IMG/VR virus record: IMGVR_UViG_3300033571_000164
Span: 1-21,621 of that record
Direction: 5' to 3' (one strand)
Length of the DNA: 21,621 nt
Source of the DNA: a virus
Shown here: positions 7,195 to 14,339 of the stretch, in pieces
Numbering within the stretch: the first letter of the stretch is position 1
Layout: every line of letters starts with the position of its first letter
Made by a program: the position numbers and the translations under genes
Notes under the pieces: generated by a model
The model's input: the letters and a program-made list of their open reading frames with translations, nothing else
Told to the model about the DNA's origin: nothing
Databases searched by the model: none

Positions 7195-7544
7195 TATTCT
7201 GGAGATGGAGTTACCTGCAATCCCTCAAGATTGCCGTCATTTTGAACAACTCCACCACTTTCATTAGCTGAAATTACATAACCACCATACTCTCCGGTGA
7301 TCAAATTATTCGGATCAGTCGCAATACTCACATCCGGACGCGGAAAACGTATGGTAATGCGCTCAGTTTGTCTTGCCGGAAGCCGGTAGGGGTCTTTCTG
7401 GTCAGCACATCCTTGAGCGCACACCAACAAACCGGGGAAATTAGGGTCATTCCTCGCTTCCGCGTGCGGTCTCTTCATCTTGCATCTATCGCAGATAAAG
7501 ATTGCAATATCAGAAAGACCATGTGTATCCAAAAAACGGGGCAT
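7194..7544 (-). CDS. Conserved virion-region protein with zinc-ribbon-like cysteines (116 aa)
   Basis: Near the N-terminus are two cysteine pairs, C18-x2-C21 (FICDRCKMK) and C42-x3-C46 (VCAQGCADQ), spaced like a small zinc ribbon. DPYRLPARQ and FPRPDVSIA follow, then a glycine/asparagine-rich tail. The protein is of a conserved type that I remember in this gene neighbourhood in phages of aquatic bacteria, with no established role. It lies between the putative head-tail connector and the long fibre, so it may be a connector or tail-assembly component. Metal binding is inferred from the cysteines only. It overlaps the next start by one base (TAATG). Confidence 0.75.
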   Translation of the reverse strand: MPRFLDTHGLSDIAIFICDRCKMKRPHAEARNDPNFPGLLVCAQGCADQKDPYRLPARQTERITIRFPRPDVSIATDPNNLITGEYGGYVISANESGGVVQNDGNLEGLQVTPSPE

Positions 7545-7552
7545 TTTTTACC

Positions 7553-8638
7553 CTATTTGGTGTATACCGAAATATTCGGCGCGAGGTAAATTGGCGAACG
7601 ATCTCTCTCCTCAGCTTCAGCCTGCGATAGATACATATCTGCCATCTTTTCCAGATAGCCAATACGCTCCATAGGCACCCCCGGCAACTCCAGAGCCATC
7701 CTGTGAGACAACATCATCACCGTAGCCTCATACCACCGCTGCGGAATCTCCAGTTCATTCTGCAAAGACCCGACATCCTGAATCTGGCGCGAATACCAAA
7801 CCGTCATCTGCACAAAAGGATCAGACGGAGTAGGCCACAAATAGATTTTTGACTGCGGAATTGTCCGGTCAAACCAATATTGGAAAGGCTGATTTGCCGT
7901 GAAATTCTTATTCGGCAGATTCGTGTAATCATCACGATTCAGCCGCGCCATAGTAATCTCTGTGCTGTTGTTACCAACGTAAAACTCACGCAGCGCCAGA
8001 ATAGTGCCGTTATAAGCACGAATACGGTAATACTGGCAGTTTTGACCGGGGTCGATGTCATACCACAGCCACTGATTGTCAGTAACCGTAATAGTCCCAA
8101 CATCTTCTAGGGTATACCAGCTACTACCATCCGTTGAATACTCAAGCACAAAAGACCAACTGGCACTACCAATATTTGCCACATAAGGCAAAACGCCAAT
8201 AGATCCGGCATAAATCGGATTGTTTTGCCCGTAATTAATACCTATCGTCTCGTTCGCAATGGTTTGCTGGCAATAGGTATCAATAGCACTGTCAAACGCA
8301 TTGACAGTTGTCCCGCCACCAGTATTGATATAAGCGCCCGTAGAATTAGGCGTAGGACGATTCATACGCCGATACAAGGCATTCAATACATCATTTGCCC
8401 CTACAGGCAATTCGTAGATATATTGATTGGCATTAAGGCCAAATACCTTCTTATCAATAGCCCAATACTGGATGCCAAGATTGATAAGGTTAGAAAGCAG
8501 GAAAAACAGGCTCTCCCTTGCGGATACCTGTTGCTCAGAAGTCAGTTCTTCAGCGAGTTTCCCGCAGCGCCGCGCTCCGTGATCTATAAGCTGCTGAACG
8601 TCAATTACGGTCGCGCCAACAGTTCCTGATGTAGCCAT
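7553..8638 (-). CDS. Putative head-tail connector / tail accessory protein with inserted beta-sandwich
   Basis: This 361-residue protein has an N-terminal helical part (about 12-65, VIDVQQLIDHGARRCGKLAE and a leucine-rich helix). Its C-terminal part (about 230-345) contains LNRDDYTNLP, YWFDRTIPQSKIYLWPTP and a helical end with RWYEATVMMLSHRMALELPG. That layout recalls short-tailed-phage head-to-tail proteins (P22 gp4 or T7 gp11 type) but is about twice their length. The extra mass is a central insert (about 115-225) with WSFVLEYSTDGSSWYTLEDV and YYRIRAYNG, which looks like a discoidin (F5/8 type C) beta-sandwich. Position between head and fibre genes supports the connector call. A host-binding or stabilising role for the insert is inference. 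Confidence 0.65.
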   Translation of the reverse strand: MATSGTVGATVIDVQQLIDHGARRCGKLAEELTSEQQVSARESLFFLLSNLINLGIQYWAIDKKVFGLNANQYIYELPVGANDVLNALYRRMNRPTPNSTGAYINTGGGTTVNAFDSAIDTYCQQTIANETIGINYGQNNPIYAGSIGVLPYVANIGSASWSFVLEYSTDGSSWYTLEDVGTITVTDNQWLWYDIDPGQNCQYYRIRAYNGTILALREFYVGNNSTEITMARLNRDDYTNLPNKNFTANQPFQYWFDRTIPQSKIYLWPTPSDPFVQMTVWYSRQIQDVGSLQNELEIPQRWYEATVMMLSHRMALELPGVPMERIGYLEKMADMYLSQAEAEERDRSPIYLAPNISVYTK

Positions 8639-8650
8639 GTATTCATCCCT

Positions 8651-9193
8651 CTACCAGCCCGGACATTTCCAACGTCGTAATGAGGCTTTTGCCCTCGGTG
8701 CGTCTCCTGAAGCATGCTTCACGACCCCCGACATCCGGGCGCAGAATGAATCCTTGCGAGAACCGCCTTGCGGCTGCGGTGCCTTTAGATGGCTACCTGT
8801 TTCCCTATTATACTTTGCCCTGCCCTTTGCTGTAAGTCCTGCACCGCGCTCTACAGACAGTTTTTCTCCGCGACCAACAGACAGCGAAACGCCACCCTCT
8901 TTCATCTTGGCAGTCTTTGCGGCCTGTTTAAAAGCATCTGCAGTCGGCGCACCAGCAGAACCTACCTTACGCATTTTTTCCCCAGAACCATGAGCAATAC
9001 GCTCACGTTTGGCATGGATATTTGCATACAACCCACCGCCATCTTTCTTATGCTCAGGCAGCTTCTTGTAACTTTTAGTGGCTTCTGCAAACTCTTTCCC
9101 GACAGATGCGGGAATGCCGGTTTTCTTCGCAAACTTAGGACTGTGAGCAACAGCCTGCATCAAACGATATTGCGCTTTAGATTTGGCTGGCAT
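8651..9193 (-). CDS. Basic multidomain DUF-type protein (180 aa)
   Basis: Three recognisable pieces are fused. The N-terminus MPAKSKAQYRLMQAVAHSPK resembles DUF3008-type small proteins. The middle has GLYANIHAKRERI and SGEKMRKVGSAGAPTADAF, followed by MKEGG. The C-terminus GLTAKGRAKYNRETGSHLKA, with FCARMSGVV and RRWKCPGW, resembles DUF6321. No enzyme motif is visible and the functions of these families are unknown to me. The protein is strongly basic (many K and R), consistent with binding DNA or RNA or packing inside the capsid. It is coupled to the preceding gene by TAATG. Family names are from memory and need a domain search. Confidence 0.75.
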   Translation of the reverse strand: MPAKSKAQYRLMQAVAHSPKFAKKTGIPASVGKEFAEATKSYKKLPEHKKDGGGLYANIHAKRERIAHGSGEKMRKVGSAGAPTADAFKQAAKTAKMKEGGVSLSVGRGEKLSVERGAGLTAKGRAKYNRETGSHLKAPQPQGGSRKDSFCARMSGVVKHASGDAPRAKASLRRWKCPGW

Positions 9194-9777
9194 TATCCCA
9201 CCTGAAACATGGTTGCAATAACAGATGGAATTGCAGGATAAACAGGAGAAGCACTTTCCGGAAGAGCCTCAACAGTTACTGTTGTAGATGTTGGAACCCA
9301 AATAATTTCAACATATTGACTAGCCGTCATGCTTAGAAAAATATTCCAAGCAGCAACAGCATACCCAAAAATTGACGCAGACTTTCTTGCGGGAACGGTA
9401 ATTTGTGTTGCAGAATTAGAAACATCAGAACCATTAATTCTGAACCAAATAGTGGCGTCCTGTTGAGCATTATCGGTATTTTTTAGCTGTGCGCTAAACT
9501 GCAAATTGTATACGCCAGTAACAGGAACAGTAATTCTAGATCCACTTGCAAGAGTAACCCCATCCGCAACATCGGTTGCGCTAAAAGTCATTGCAGTTCC
9601 AGATTCAATATTGCCAGTCTGATCCGATGCGTCACTAAAAGCGCCATAATTAGCCCCATAAGCACGCAAAGTGCTTAGAGTTGCCTTGACGTTAGCCCCA
9701 GATTGCACAAGAGGAACCAGTTCCGCCCCAGTCAAAGTTGACGCAGATGGCATTGCTGATATTTTGGTGTCAGCCAT
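9193..9777 (-). CDS. Small fibre/decoration protein with C1q-like domain
   Basis: The first ~35 residues (DTKISAMPSASTLTGAELVP, then VQSGANVKATL) match the docking module at the start of the 1308-residue fibre. The rest (about 45-194) is a beta-rich domain with TLASGSRITVPVTGVYNLQF, ATIWFRINGSDV, QYVEIIWVP and a PAIPSVIATMFQV ending. This layout, with a Y-x-L-x-F strand after a TG turn and a terminal hydrophobic strand, is that of C1q/TNF-like jelly rolls found in phage fibres. It is probably a trimeric head fibre or decoration protein that binds surfaces. It lies among head genes rather than next to the long fibre. Both ends overlap neighbours by one base. Confidence 0.75.
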   Translation of the reverse strand: MADTKISAMPSASTLTGAELVPLVQSGANVKATLSTLRAYGANYGAFSDASDQTGNIESGTAMTFSATDVADGVTLASGSRITVPVTGVYNLQFSAQLKNTDNAQQDATIWFRINGSDVSNSATQITVPARKSASIFGYAVAAWNIFLSMTASQYVEIIWVPTSTTVTVEALPESASPVYPAIPSVIATMFQVG

Positions 9778-10010
9778 TAGTTACTCTCCAATTCAATTTT
9801 GGCAGAATCTTCCTGTAATACATAACCCGATGATTCCATCAGGATGTAATACTTGACCCTCTCAGACCCACCATAAAGATCAACAACGCCATTGTCACCA
9901 ACATCATCGCCGGGAGTAGCGCCAACAACATTAGCTGCGCTCTCATGCAAAGCAAAGCCATCAGTCGTGTTGGCTTGGTTTGCTACCCCAGTGTAGCCAA
10001 CGTATGGCAT
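9777..10010 (-). CDS. Hypothetical small acidic protein (77 aa)
   Basis: I do not recognise this protein. It starts MPYVGYTGVANQANTTDGFA, is rich in G, D, V and N, and ends with YYILMESSGYVLQEDSAKI. There is no membrane segment, signal peptide or cysteine motif. It is joined to both neighbours by TAATG overlaps, so it is very probably translated with them. Among virion genes of this type, small beta-rich proteins are often minor structural or head-fibre-associated components, but that is only context. Confidence 0.65.
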   Translation of the reverse strand: MPYVGYTGVANQANTTDGFALHESAANVVGATPGDDVGDNGVVDLYGGSERVKYYILMESSGYVLQEDSAKIELESN

Positions 10011-10321
10011 TACGCAATACCGGCTTGAACCAGATTCAACGTGGCGCTATAGGTGCCAGTGCCTGAATTAACCAAAAGCTTAATACCAGTCACAGGAAAC
10101 GCATAATTTCCATCCTGATTGTCAGTCTTGCTGGCAATCGTCGGATGAGAATACCAAGTGGTAAAACCAACAGCCGGATCATCAAAAGTATGCTGAACCG
10201 TGTAATCAACAGTCCCGCTGACAACCACGCCAAAACCCACATTAAACGGCGTGCAATTGGTATTCATCACAATAGCATCGCTAGAACCAACAGCATCCTG
10301 AGAAACAGTTTGAACTTTCAT
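10010..10321 (-). CDS. Small virion-type protein, likely decoration or head-associated (103 aa)
   Basis: The sequence is beta-rich: KVQTVSQDAVGSSDAIVMNT, TPFNVGFGVVVSGTVDYTVQ, then HTFDDP, TWYSHPTIASKT and NYAFPVTGIKLLVNSGTGTY. I remember similar short proteins (VQHTFDDP ... DGNYAFPVTGI) among structural genes of several phages, without assigned function. It is the first gene after the intrinsic terminator; its ATG is only 11 bases beyond the T-tract and is preceded by AGAGGA, so it has no room for its own promoter. Confidence 0.72.
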   Translation of the reverse strand: MKVQTVSQDAVGSSDAIVMNTNCTPFNVGFGVVVSGTVDYTVQHTFDDPAVGFTTWYSHPTIASKTDNQDGNYAFPVTGIKLLVNSGTGTYSATLNLVQAGIA

Positions 10322-10332
10322 AGTGATCCTCT

Positions 10333-10360
10333 AAAAAGCAGGGAGCCGAAGCTCCCTTGC
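10333..10360 (-). terminator. Intrinsic terminator with cUUCGg tetraloop
   Basis: On the minus strand a stem GGGAGC-TTCG-GCTCCC (10356-10341) is extended by GCA/TGC pairing across one bulged A and is followed at once by TTTTT (10337-10333). C(UUCG)G is an exceptionally stable loop. It sits one base after the stop of the lysine/glycine-rich gene. Only 11 bases separate it from the next ATG. Confidence 0.85.
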
Positions 10361-10361
10361 C

Positions 10362-11447
10362 TTATTTAGCTTTACCGCCCCAGCACATCCCGCCACGTTT
10401 CTTGAGACGCAAGTCTTTCATGAAGTTTTCGTGACCCTTATCGGTATTACGATCCATCTTTTTCTCTTGCATTTCACGGCGCATACGCTCAGCCTTTTCA
10501 GGCGTAGGAATGTCGGTAGTTACCGTTTCCTTCTCGACAGTAACAGAACGAGGGGGCATAGCACCACCGTCAGCCTTGCGCTTTACATGACCACCTTTTT
10601 TGAAGGTGCCGGAAAGCTGATTGATGGCAACAGGCGGGGTGGGTTTTTTATGACCCTGCGGCATCTTGACGGCGCGTCCGCTATCTTCTACGCGGCCACC
10701 GTCAGCATACTTTTTTGCCGCACCACCCTTCTTGTAACCACCGGCATTGCTTTTCTTGACCTCGCCAGTCGTGGTATTGGTAACGCCCGGATGCGCCGTA
10801 GTCACATTACCATCAACATAGCTAAGACCACCCTTGGCTTTGCGCTGAGCCTTGCCGCCATGCTTGTAGCCGCCAGCATTGCCCATCTTCACATCGCCAG
10901 TTTTCTTGGCAGAATGATCCGGCTTGGCTTCGTGCATCTTGGTATTGCGATACTCGCCACCCTGATCTTCGGTGTTGATGATGCCCGACTTAACAGCACC
11001 GCCTTTATTGTAACCAGCGGCTCCCATAGCAACGCCGCCAGTCTTCAGTTTCAGCTTGGTGCCTTTGCCGCCTTTATGCTCTTGCTCATCGTGCTGCTTC
11101 ATGGCTTTCTTGATCATGGCTTTATCTTGCGCCATGTCAGCCTTGCCACCTTCCTTCATAACAGGGGCAGGCATAGCACGACGCGAACCAGCCATCATCG
11201 CAGCGCGACGAGCAGCCATTGACGGCTTGGCAGGAACACGAACAGGAGCATTAACAGCAGGACGCCCAACCATAGCCGGAGTCCGCGCCAAAACATCCAT
11301 CGCACCACCGTCATACTTGTGCATCGGCTTGTGACCATGCTCGGCTTTTGCAGTGGCTTTCTTGTTAACGTGACCACCCTTCTTAAGCTTCAGAACAACC
11401 GAAGGCTCAGAAGATTCCATCTTCAGGTTATATTTAAACTGACCCAT
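10362..11447 (-). CDS. Lysine/glycine-rich repeat protein with many K-x-G-G motifs (361 aa)
   Basis: The protein is basic and low in complexity, with 17 GG pairs by my count, most preceded by K, R, D or A. Examples are LKKGGHV (residues 21-27), YDGGA, MKEGG, YNKGG and FKKGGHV (282-288). A longer unit occurs twice: GDVKMGNAGGYKHGGKA (184-200) and GEVKKSNAGGYKKGGAA (228-244). There is also an alanine/arginine/methionine-rich stretch (75-95) and a charged C-terminal helix, ending GGMCWGGKAK. It is probably largely disordered. A role in binding packaged DNA or as an internal head protein is plausible from its charge and position but is not shown. The intrinsic terminator follows directly. Confidence 0.8.
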   Translation of the reverse strand: MGQFKYNLKMESSEPSVVLKLKKGGHVNKKATAKAEHGHKPMHKYDGGAMDVLARTPAMVGRPAVNAPVRVPAKPSMAARRAAMMAGSRRAMPAPVMKEGGKADMAQDKAMIKKAMKQHDEQEHKGGKGTKLKLKTGGVAMGAAGYNKGGAVKSGIINTEDQGGEYRNTKMHEAKPDHSAKKTGDVKMGNAGGYKHGGKAQRKAKGGLSYVDGNVTTAHPGVTNTTTGEVKKSNAGGYKKGGAAKKYADGGRVEDSGRAVKMPQGHKKPTPPVAINQLSGTFKKGGHVKRKADGGAMPPRSVTVEKETVTTDIPTPEKAERMRREMQEKKMDRNTDKGHENFMKDLRLKKRGGMCWGGKAK

Positions 11448-11459
11448 GTTGGTCTCCTA

Positions 11460-12206
11460 TTAAGCCTGCGTTACGCCAAGAGCGCCAGCGCGAGTAGCAT
11501 TCGGGCCACACTGAATCGCGGTCAGAAGAATCGCAACAACCAGACGCTTTGAGCCATCACAAGCAGAACTCGGCACAACAGTGCCGCGCACATCGCCAGT
11601 GGTCGTGGTAGCAGTCGTGGCGTCAGCCACAACAACCGTAGCAGCATCTTCAGCCAGCGCACCATTCCAACCACAACGAGCAATATAGCCCTTGTTGTTG
11701 AAGCGAACCGGAGAGCCAATAATGTCAGTCGTGCCAACCGTAATCGCAGTGCTGGTGCCGCCGCTTACCGTAATGCCGGTAATCTGAAAGAAAGCCTTCA
11801 GACCGTTAACCGTCGAACCGGCAGTGCAAGCAATAACTTCGCTCATCGCTTGACCATAATAGTCAAAGCCCGACACGGTGAAGTTACGAGTCGTAGCCAG
11901 AGCAGCAGCAGTTACCGACACGGCACGCGGAACATCCAGTTGATATGCGGTCGCGCCAGAATTCAGCACAACAGCAGTAACGCCAGCGCCTGCAGTCAGG
12001 GTCAGCGAACCGGCAGCAGCCGGAGTAGTCGAGGTAACAAGGTTATTAGTGGCTTTGGCAGCAGGAACCGTATCCCAAACGTAAATACGTCCTACAGGGC
12101 CAACGCCCAAATCCATCGGAGAGGGATCACCCAACGCAGAGTTGGTATTGACACCCATGTAAGTCTGGGCTGAACCCAGAAACAAATCATCGCTAAATTG
12201 CGGCAT
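11460..12206 (-). CDS. Structural protein after MCP, probable capsid-associated (248 aa)
   Basis: It starts QFSDDLFLGSAQTYMG, followed by DPSPMDLGVGPVGRIYVWDT; this start is familiar from phage structural proteins encoded just after the MCP. The rest is alanine/threonine/valine-rich and strand-forming, with FDYYGQAMSEVIACTAG in the middle and a C-terminal segment containing KRLVVAILLTAIQ. No catalytic motif is visible. It probably belongs to the head shell or its decoration. It is preceded by AAGGA about 6 bases from the ATG and by the hairpin that follows the MCP, so its expression may be set separately from the MCP. Confidence 0.75.
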   Translation of the reverse strand: MPQFSDDLFLGSAQTYMGVNTNSALGDPSPMDLGVGPVGRIYVWDTVPAAKATNNLVTSTTPAAAGSLTLTAGAGVTAVVLNSGATAYQLDVPRAVSVTAAALATTRNFTVSGFDYYGQAMSEVIACTAGSTVNGLKAFFQITGITVSGGTSTAITVGTTDIIGSPVRFNNKGYIARCGWNGALAEDAATVVVADATTATTTTGDVRGTVVPSSACDGSKRLVVAILLTAIQCGPNATRAGALGVTQA

Positions 12207-12240
12207 ATCGTTTCCTTCTTGAAAAGTTTAACGAGAGTAG

Positions 12241-12265
12241 TGCGGGGGTTTAAGGCACCCCCGCA
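12241..12265 (-). other. GC-rich hairpin downstream of the MCP gene
   Basis: A perfect 9-bp inverted repeat TGCGGGGGT / ACCCCCGCA with a 7-base loop lies 13 bases after the MCP stop, in the longest intergenic gap of the head region (12207-12278). No T-tract follows on either strand, so it is not a standard intrinsic terminator. It may protect the 3' end of MCP mRNA or reduce read-through. Confidence 0.75.
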
Positions 12266-12278
12266 TAGCCCTTATTGC

Positions 12279-13193
12279 TTAGACGCCAGCAGTGCCATAC
12301 ATAGCACGCGGATCCGTCCAGCCCACCGTATAACGCTCAGTGGCTTTGTAACGCATCGAATCCGTTTCAAAGTCACCTTCCATAGTCTTTTCAAGACCAC
12401 GGCGCATCATCAGCTTCATGCCTTCCGGAGCATCCGTCTGCACCCACCATGCCGAAGCATTGGTAAGACGCGACAGAACCGCAGCGCCTTCGTCCAGCAG
12501 GCCAATCGACTTGATCGGATTCAGGTCGTTGTTGGCAGTGCCAGTACGCAGAACGCTCTTCAGCAGAACTTCCGCTTGGAAGATGTTGCCCGGAGCCACC
12601 ACCAGTTGACGCGGCACAAGACGAATCTTCTTGCCGTTGTTGTCAACCGCTTGGCGAATCTGGATCAGCATTTGTTCCAGCGAGGTTTGCGAAAGGTTAG
12701 CGGCAGTGGTCAGCAGGTTGCTGAAGGTGCCGTTAACAATCGGGTGAGCATTGCTGTTCAGTTCCACACCGTCACCGCCCGGATACGCGCTGTTGAACGC
12801 ACGATTAAGCACGTTCGCCGACAGCGTTTCCTTCGTCTCAATCAGCGACTGAGCGAGGTGTTTGGCATAAACCTGACCAATACGGATGTGGTCACCGTCT
12901 TCAACCAGCACTTTCGTCAACGCGAAGGCAAGGCCATACACGTTGTAGACGTAACGCTGGAGGAACAGCACACCACCTTGTTGGTACGTGACCGGCGTGC
13001 CATCAGGCAGTTGCGGAGCAGCACCAAAACCGTAAAGAACCGGCTCTTCATGGTAGTTACGCGGAATGCCTTGTTGTTCGCGGAAAACACGCGACCATTC
13101 GTCAGCACGTTGTTCGTACACGCCATCGAAGCATTCGTTGAGGATAGGCTCAACAATACTACGAAAGTCAGTACTTCTCATCGGAGCAGCCAT
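12279..13193 (-). CDS. Major capsid protein
   Basis: This 304-residue protein forms the head shell. Visible signs are a helical N-terminal region (SIVEPILNECFDGVYEQ), an E-loop-like region, LNRAFNSAYPGGDGVELNSN then AHPIVNGTFSNL (about 129-160), QLVVAPGNIFQAEVLL (196-211), RTGTANNDLNPIKS (216-229) and WWVQTDAPEGMKLMMRR (249-265). The order HP-x-x-x-G-x-x-SN, then LVV-x-P, then GT-x-NDLN is that of Mu gpT-like, HK97-fold major head proteins. The length fits a mature-size MCP without a long cleaved N-terminal arm, consistent with the separate scaffold gene upstream. GGGAGG lies 7 bases before the ATG, the strongest ribosome site seen in the window, fitting a highly expressed product. Confidence 0.9.
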   Translation of the reverse strand: MAAPMRSTDFRSIVEPILNECFDGVYEQRADEWSRVFREQQGIPRNYHEEPVLYGFGAAPQLPDGTPVTYQQGGVLFLQRYVYNVYGLAFALTKVLVEDGDHIRIGQVYAKHLAQSLIETKETLSANVLNRAFNSAYPGGDGVELNSNAHPIVNGTFSNLLTTAANLSQTSLEQMLIQIRQAVDNNGKKIRLVPRQLVVAPGNIFQAEVLLKSVLRTGTANNDLNPIKSIGLLDEGAAVLSRLTNASAWWVQTDAPEGMKLMMRRGLEKTMEGDFETDSMRYKATERYTVGWTDPRAMYGTAGV

Positions 13194-13200
13194 GTTCTAG

Positions 13201-13206
13201 CCTCCC
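13201..13206 (-). promoter_or_regulatory. Strong ribosome binding site of the MCP gene
   Basis: GGGAGG on the minus strand lies 7 bases before the MCP ATG at 13193 and directly after the stop of the preceding gene. It fixes the start and is consistent with very high translation. Confidence 0.75.
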
Positions 13207-13779
13207 TTAGATAGCATTAACGGACGCATTGAACTGCGACTCGTTAATGGTTACGCGCACAATCGTGTACGCATCGCCCCAAGCATTGTCGGGATAGGGT
13301 GCCAGATCACGAATCAGCATTTGCGCCGAGTTACCAGCGCCAACGAGAGACGTTGACAGGGTGCATTGCGACAGACCAGTAGTGCTTGAGCCAGCCGTCG
13401 TGTTCGACAGGTCAGCCATGTCACCAATAGCGGTTTGAGCAAGCGAACCAGCGGCTTGAATTTCATAAACGATGTTCGGATCGTTGTAGAAATACGCGAC
13501 GCAGGAACCGGCAACATACGCCGTATTCGCAGGCCAGTAGTTGCTGACGCGACGACGACCAGTCGTATCAGTCCACTCTACACCAGCGAAAGCACCTTGA
13601 AACGCATCACCAGCCGCCGCCACAACAATGTTGCCACTGCTGTTCAGCTTGACCGGTTGCCCTTTGAGAATGTCGGTGTTATAAGCCGACGCAATTCCGT
13701 TAGCCAGCGCCTGAGCGCGATCCAGACCAGAAGGATGGAACGCAGGACGCAAACCGAACGGAGCATTAGTTGCAGACAT
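13207..13779 (-). CDS. Probable capsid decoration/structural protein before MCP (190 aa)
   Basis: It starts SATNAPFGLRPAFHPSGLDR, followed by ALANGIASAYNTDILKGQPV. The middle has AFAGVEWTDTTGRRRVSNYW and CVAYFYNDPNIVYEIQAAGS, and the end has NESQFNA. I recognise it as a conserved phage family lying immediately upstream of the MCP; from position and strand-rich composition it is probably a decoration or cement protein. Its role is not proven. AAGGAG lies 5 bases before the ATG, indicating strong translation, as expected for an abundant head protein. Confidence 0.78.
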   Translation of the reverse strand: MSATNAPFGLRPAFHPSGLDRAQALANGIASAYNTDILKGQPVKLNSSGNIVVAAAGDAFQGAFAGVEWTDTTGRRRVSNYWPANTAYVAGSCVAYFYNDPNIVYEIQAAGSLAQTAIGDMADLSNTTAGSSTTGLSQCTLSTSLVGAGNSAQMLIRDLAPYPDNAWGDAYTIVRVTINESQFNASVNAI

Positions 13780-13796
13780 ATCAACTCCTTTCTTAC

Positions 13797-14336
13797 CTAC
13801 CCAGCAAATGCCGGAGCAGGAATCGGTTTATCAATTTCGCCCAAACCTTCGCCTTCTATCGAACCCAGACTCTTCCCTGAGCTATCGCGGCCCTGCATCT
13901 GCTCAGCTTGAACTCGGATCTTTTCCGCGTCTTCAAGAGGAGCATGATGGTGCATCTCTGCCATCACTTCCTGATAAATATCCATAGGAAGCTTGTAGAG
14001 AAGCATTTCATTGCACGCGATATAACCATCGTGTTGACCAGACTTTACGCGATTATTCTCGAAACCCGGTATCTCATCTGCTTTCACAGGCACATATCCG
14101 AGTCGGATTCGCTTATCAATACTGTCATACGCATTGGTTGTCGATAACCAGCAAAAGTGCCACCCCGGAATCTCCGGAACGGCAGGCAGCGCACGTTGTG
14201 TCCATTCATCCTTCCACATCTTTCGACGCTCTTCGGACGATACGAACTTGTTCTCCGGTGCCTCACGAACTGAATCATGATTAGCGCGGGTTTCGCGCCC
14301 ACCGGCAGTCAAACTTTTCTTAAGACGAGAATCCAT
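13797..14336 (-). CDS. Conserved head-region protein, unknown role (179 aa)
   Basis: Conserved-looking blocks are EERRKMWKDEW, then EIPGWHFCWLSTTNAYDSID, KRIRLGYVPVKADEIPGFEN, KSGQHDGYIACNEMLLYKLP and a helical YQEVMAEMHHHAPLEDAEKI. The last 35 residues are glycine/proline-rich and probably flexible. I remember this family between scaffold and capsid genes of phages of this type; no activity is assigned. Its length and position suggest a minor capsid, capsid-assembly or completion protein. It begins three bases after the scaffold stop. Confidence 0.72.
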   Translation of the reverse strand: MDSRLKKSLTAGGRETRANHDSVREAPENKFVSSEERRKMWKDEWTQRALPAVPEIPGWHFCWLSTTNAYDSIDKRIRLGYVPVKADEIPGFENNRVKSGQHDGYIACNEMLLYKLPMDIYQEVMAEMHHHAPLEDAEKIRVQAEQMQGRDSSGKSLGSIEGEGLGEIDKPIPAPAFAG

Positions 14337-14339
14337 TTG

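Noticed and set aside
10431-11222. Plus-strand open frame of 263 aa
   Set aside because: It is antisense to the lysine/glycine-rich repeat gene, which has matching repeats, a terminator and operon context on the minus strand.
12198-13214. Open frame on the plus strand across the MCP (338 aa)
   Set aside because: It mirrors the clearly recognisable MCP gene; the frame is open because of MCP codon use.
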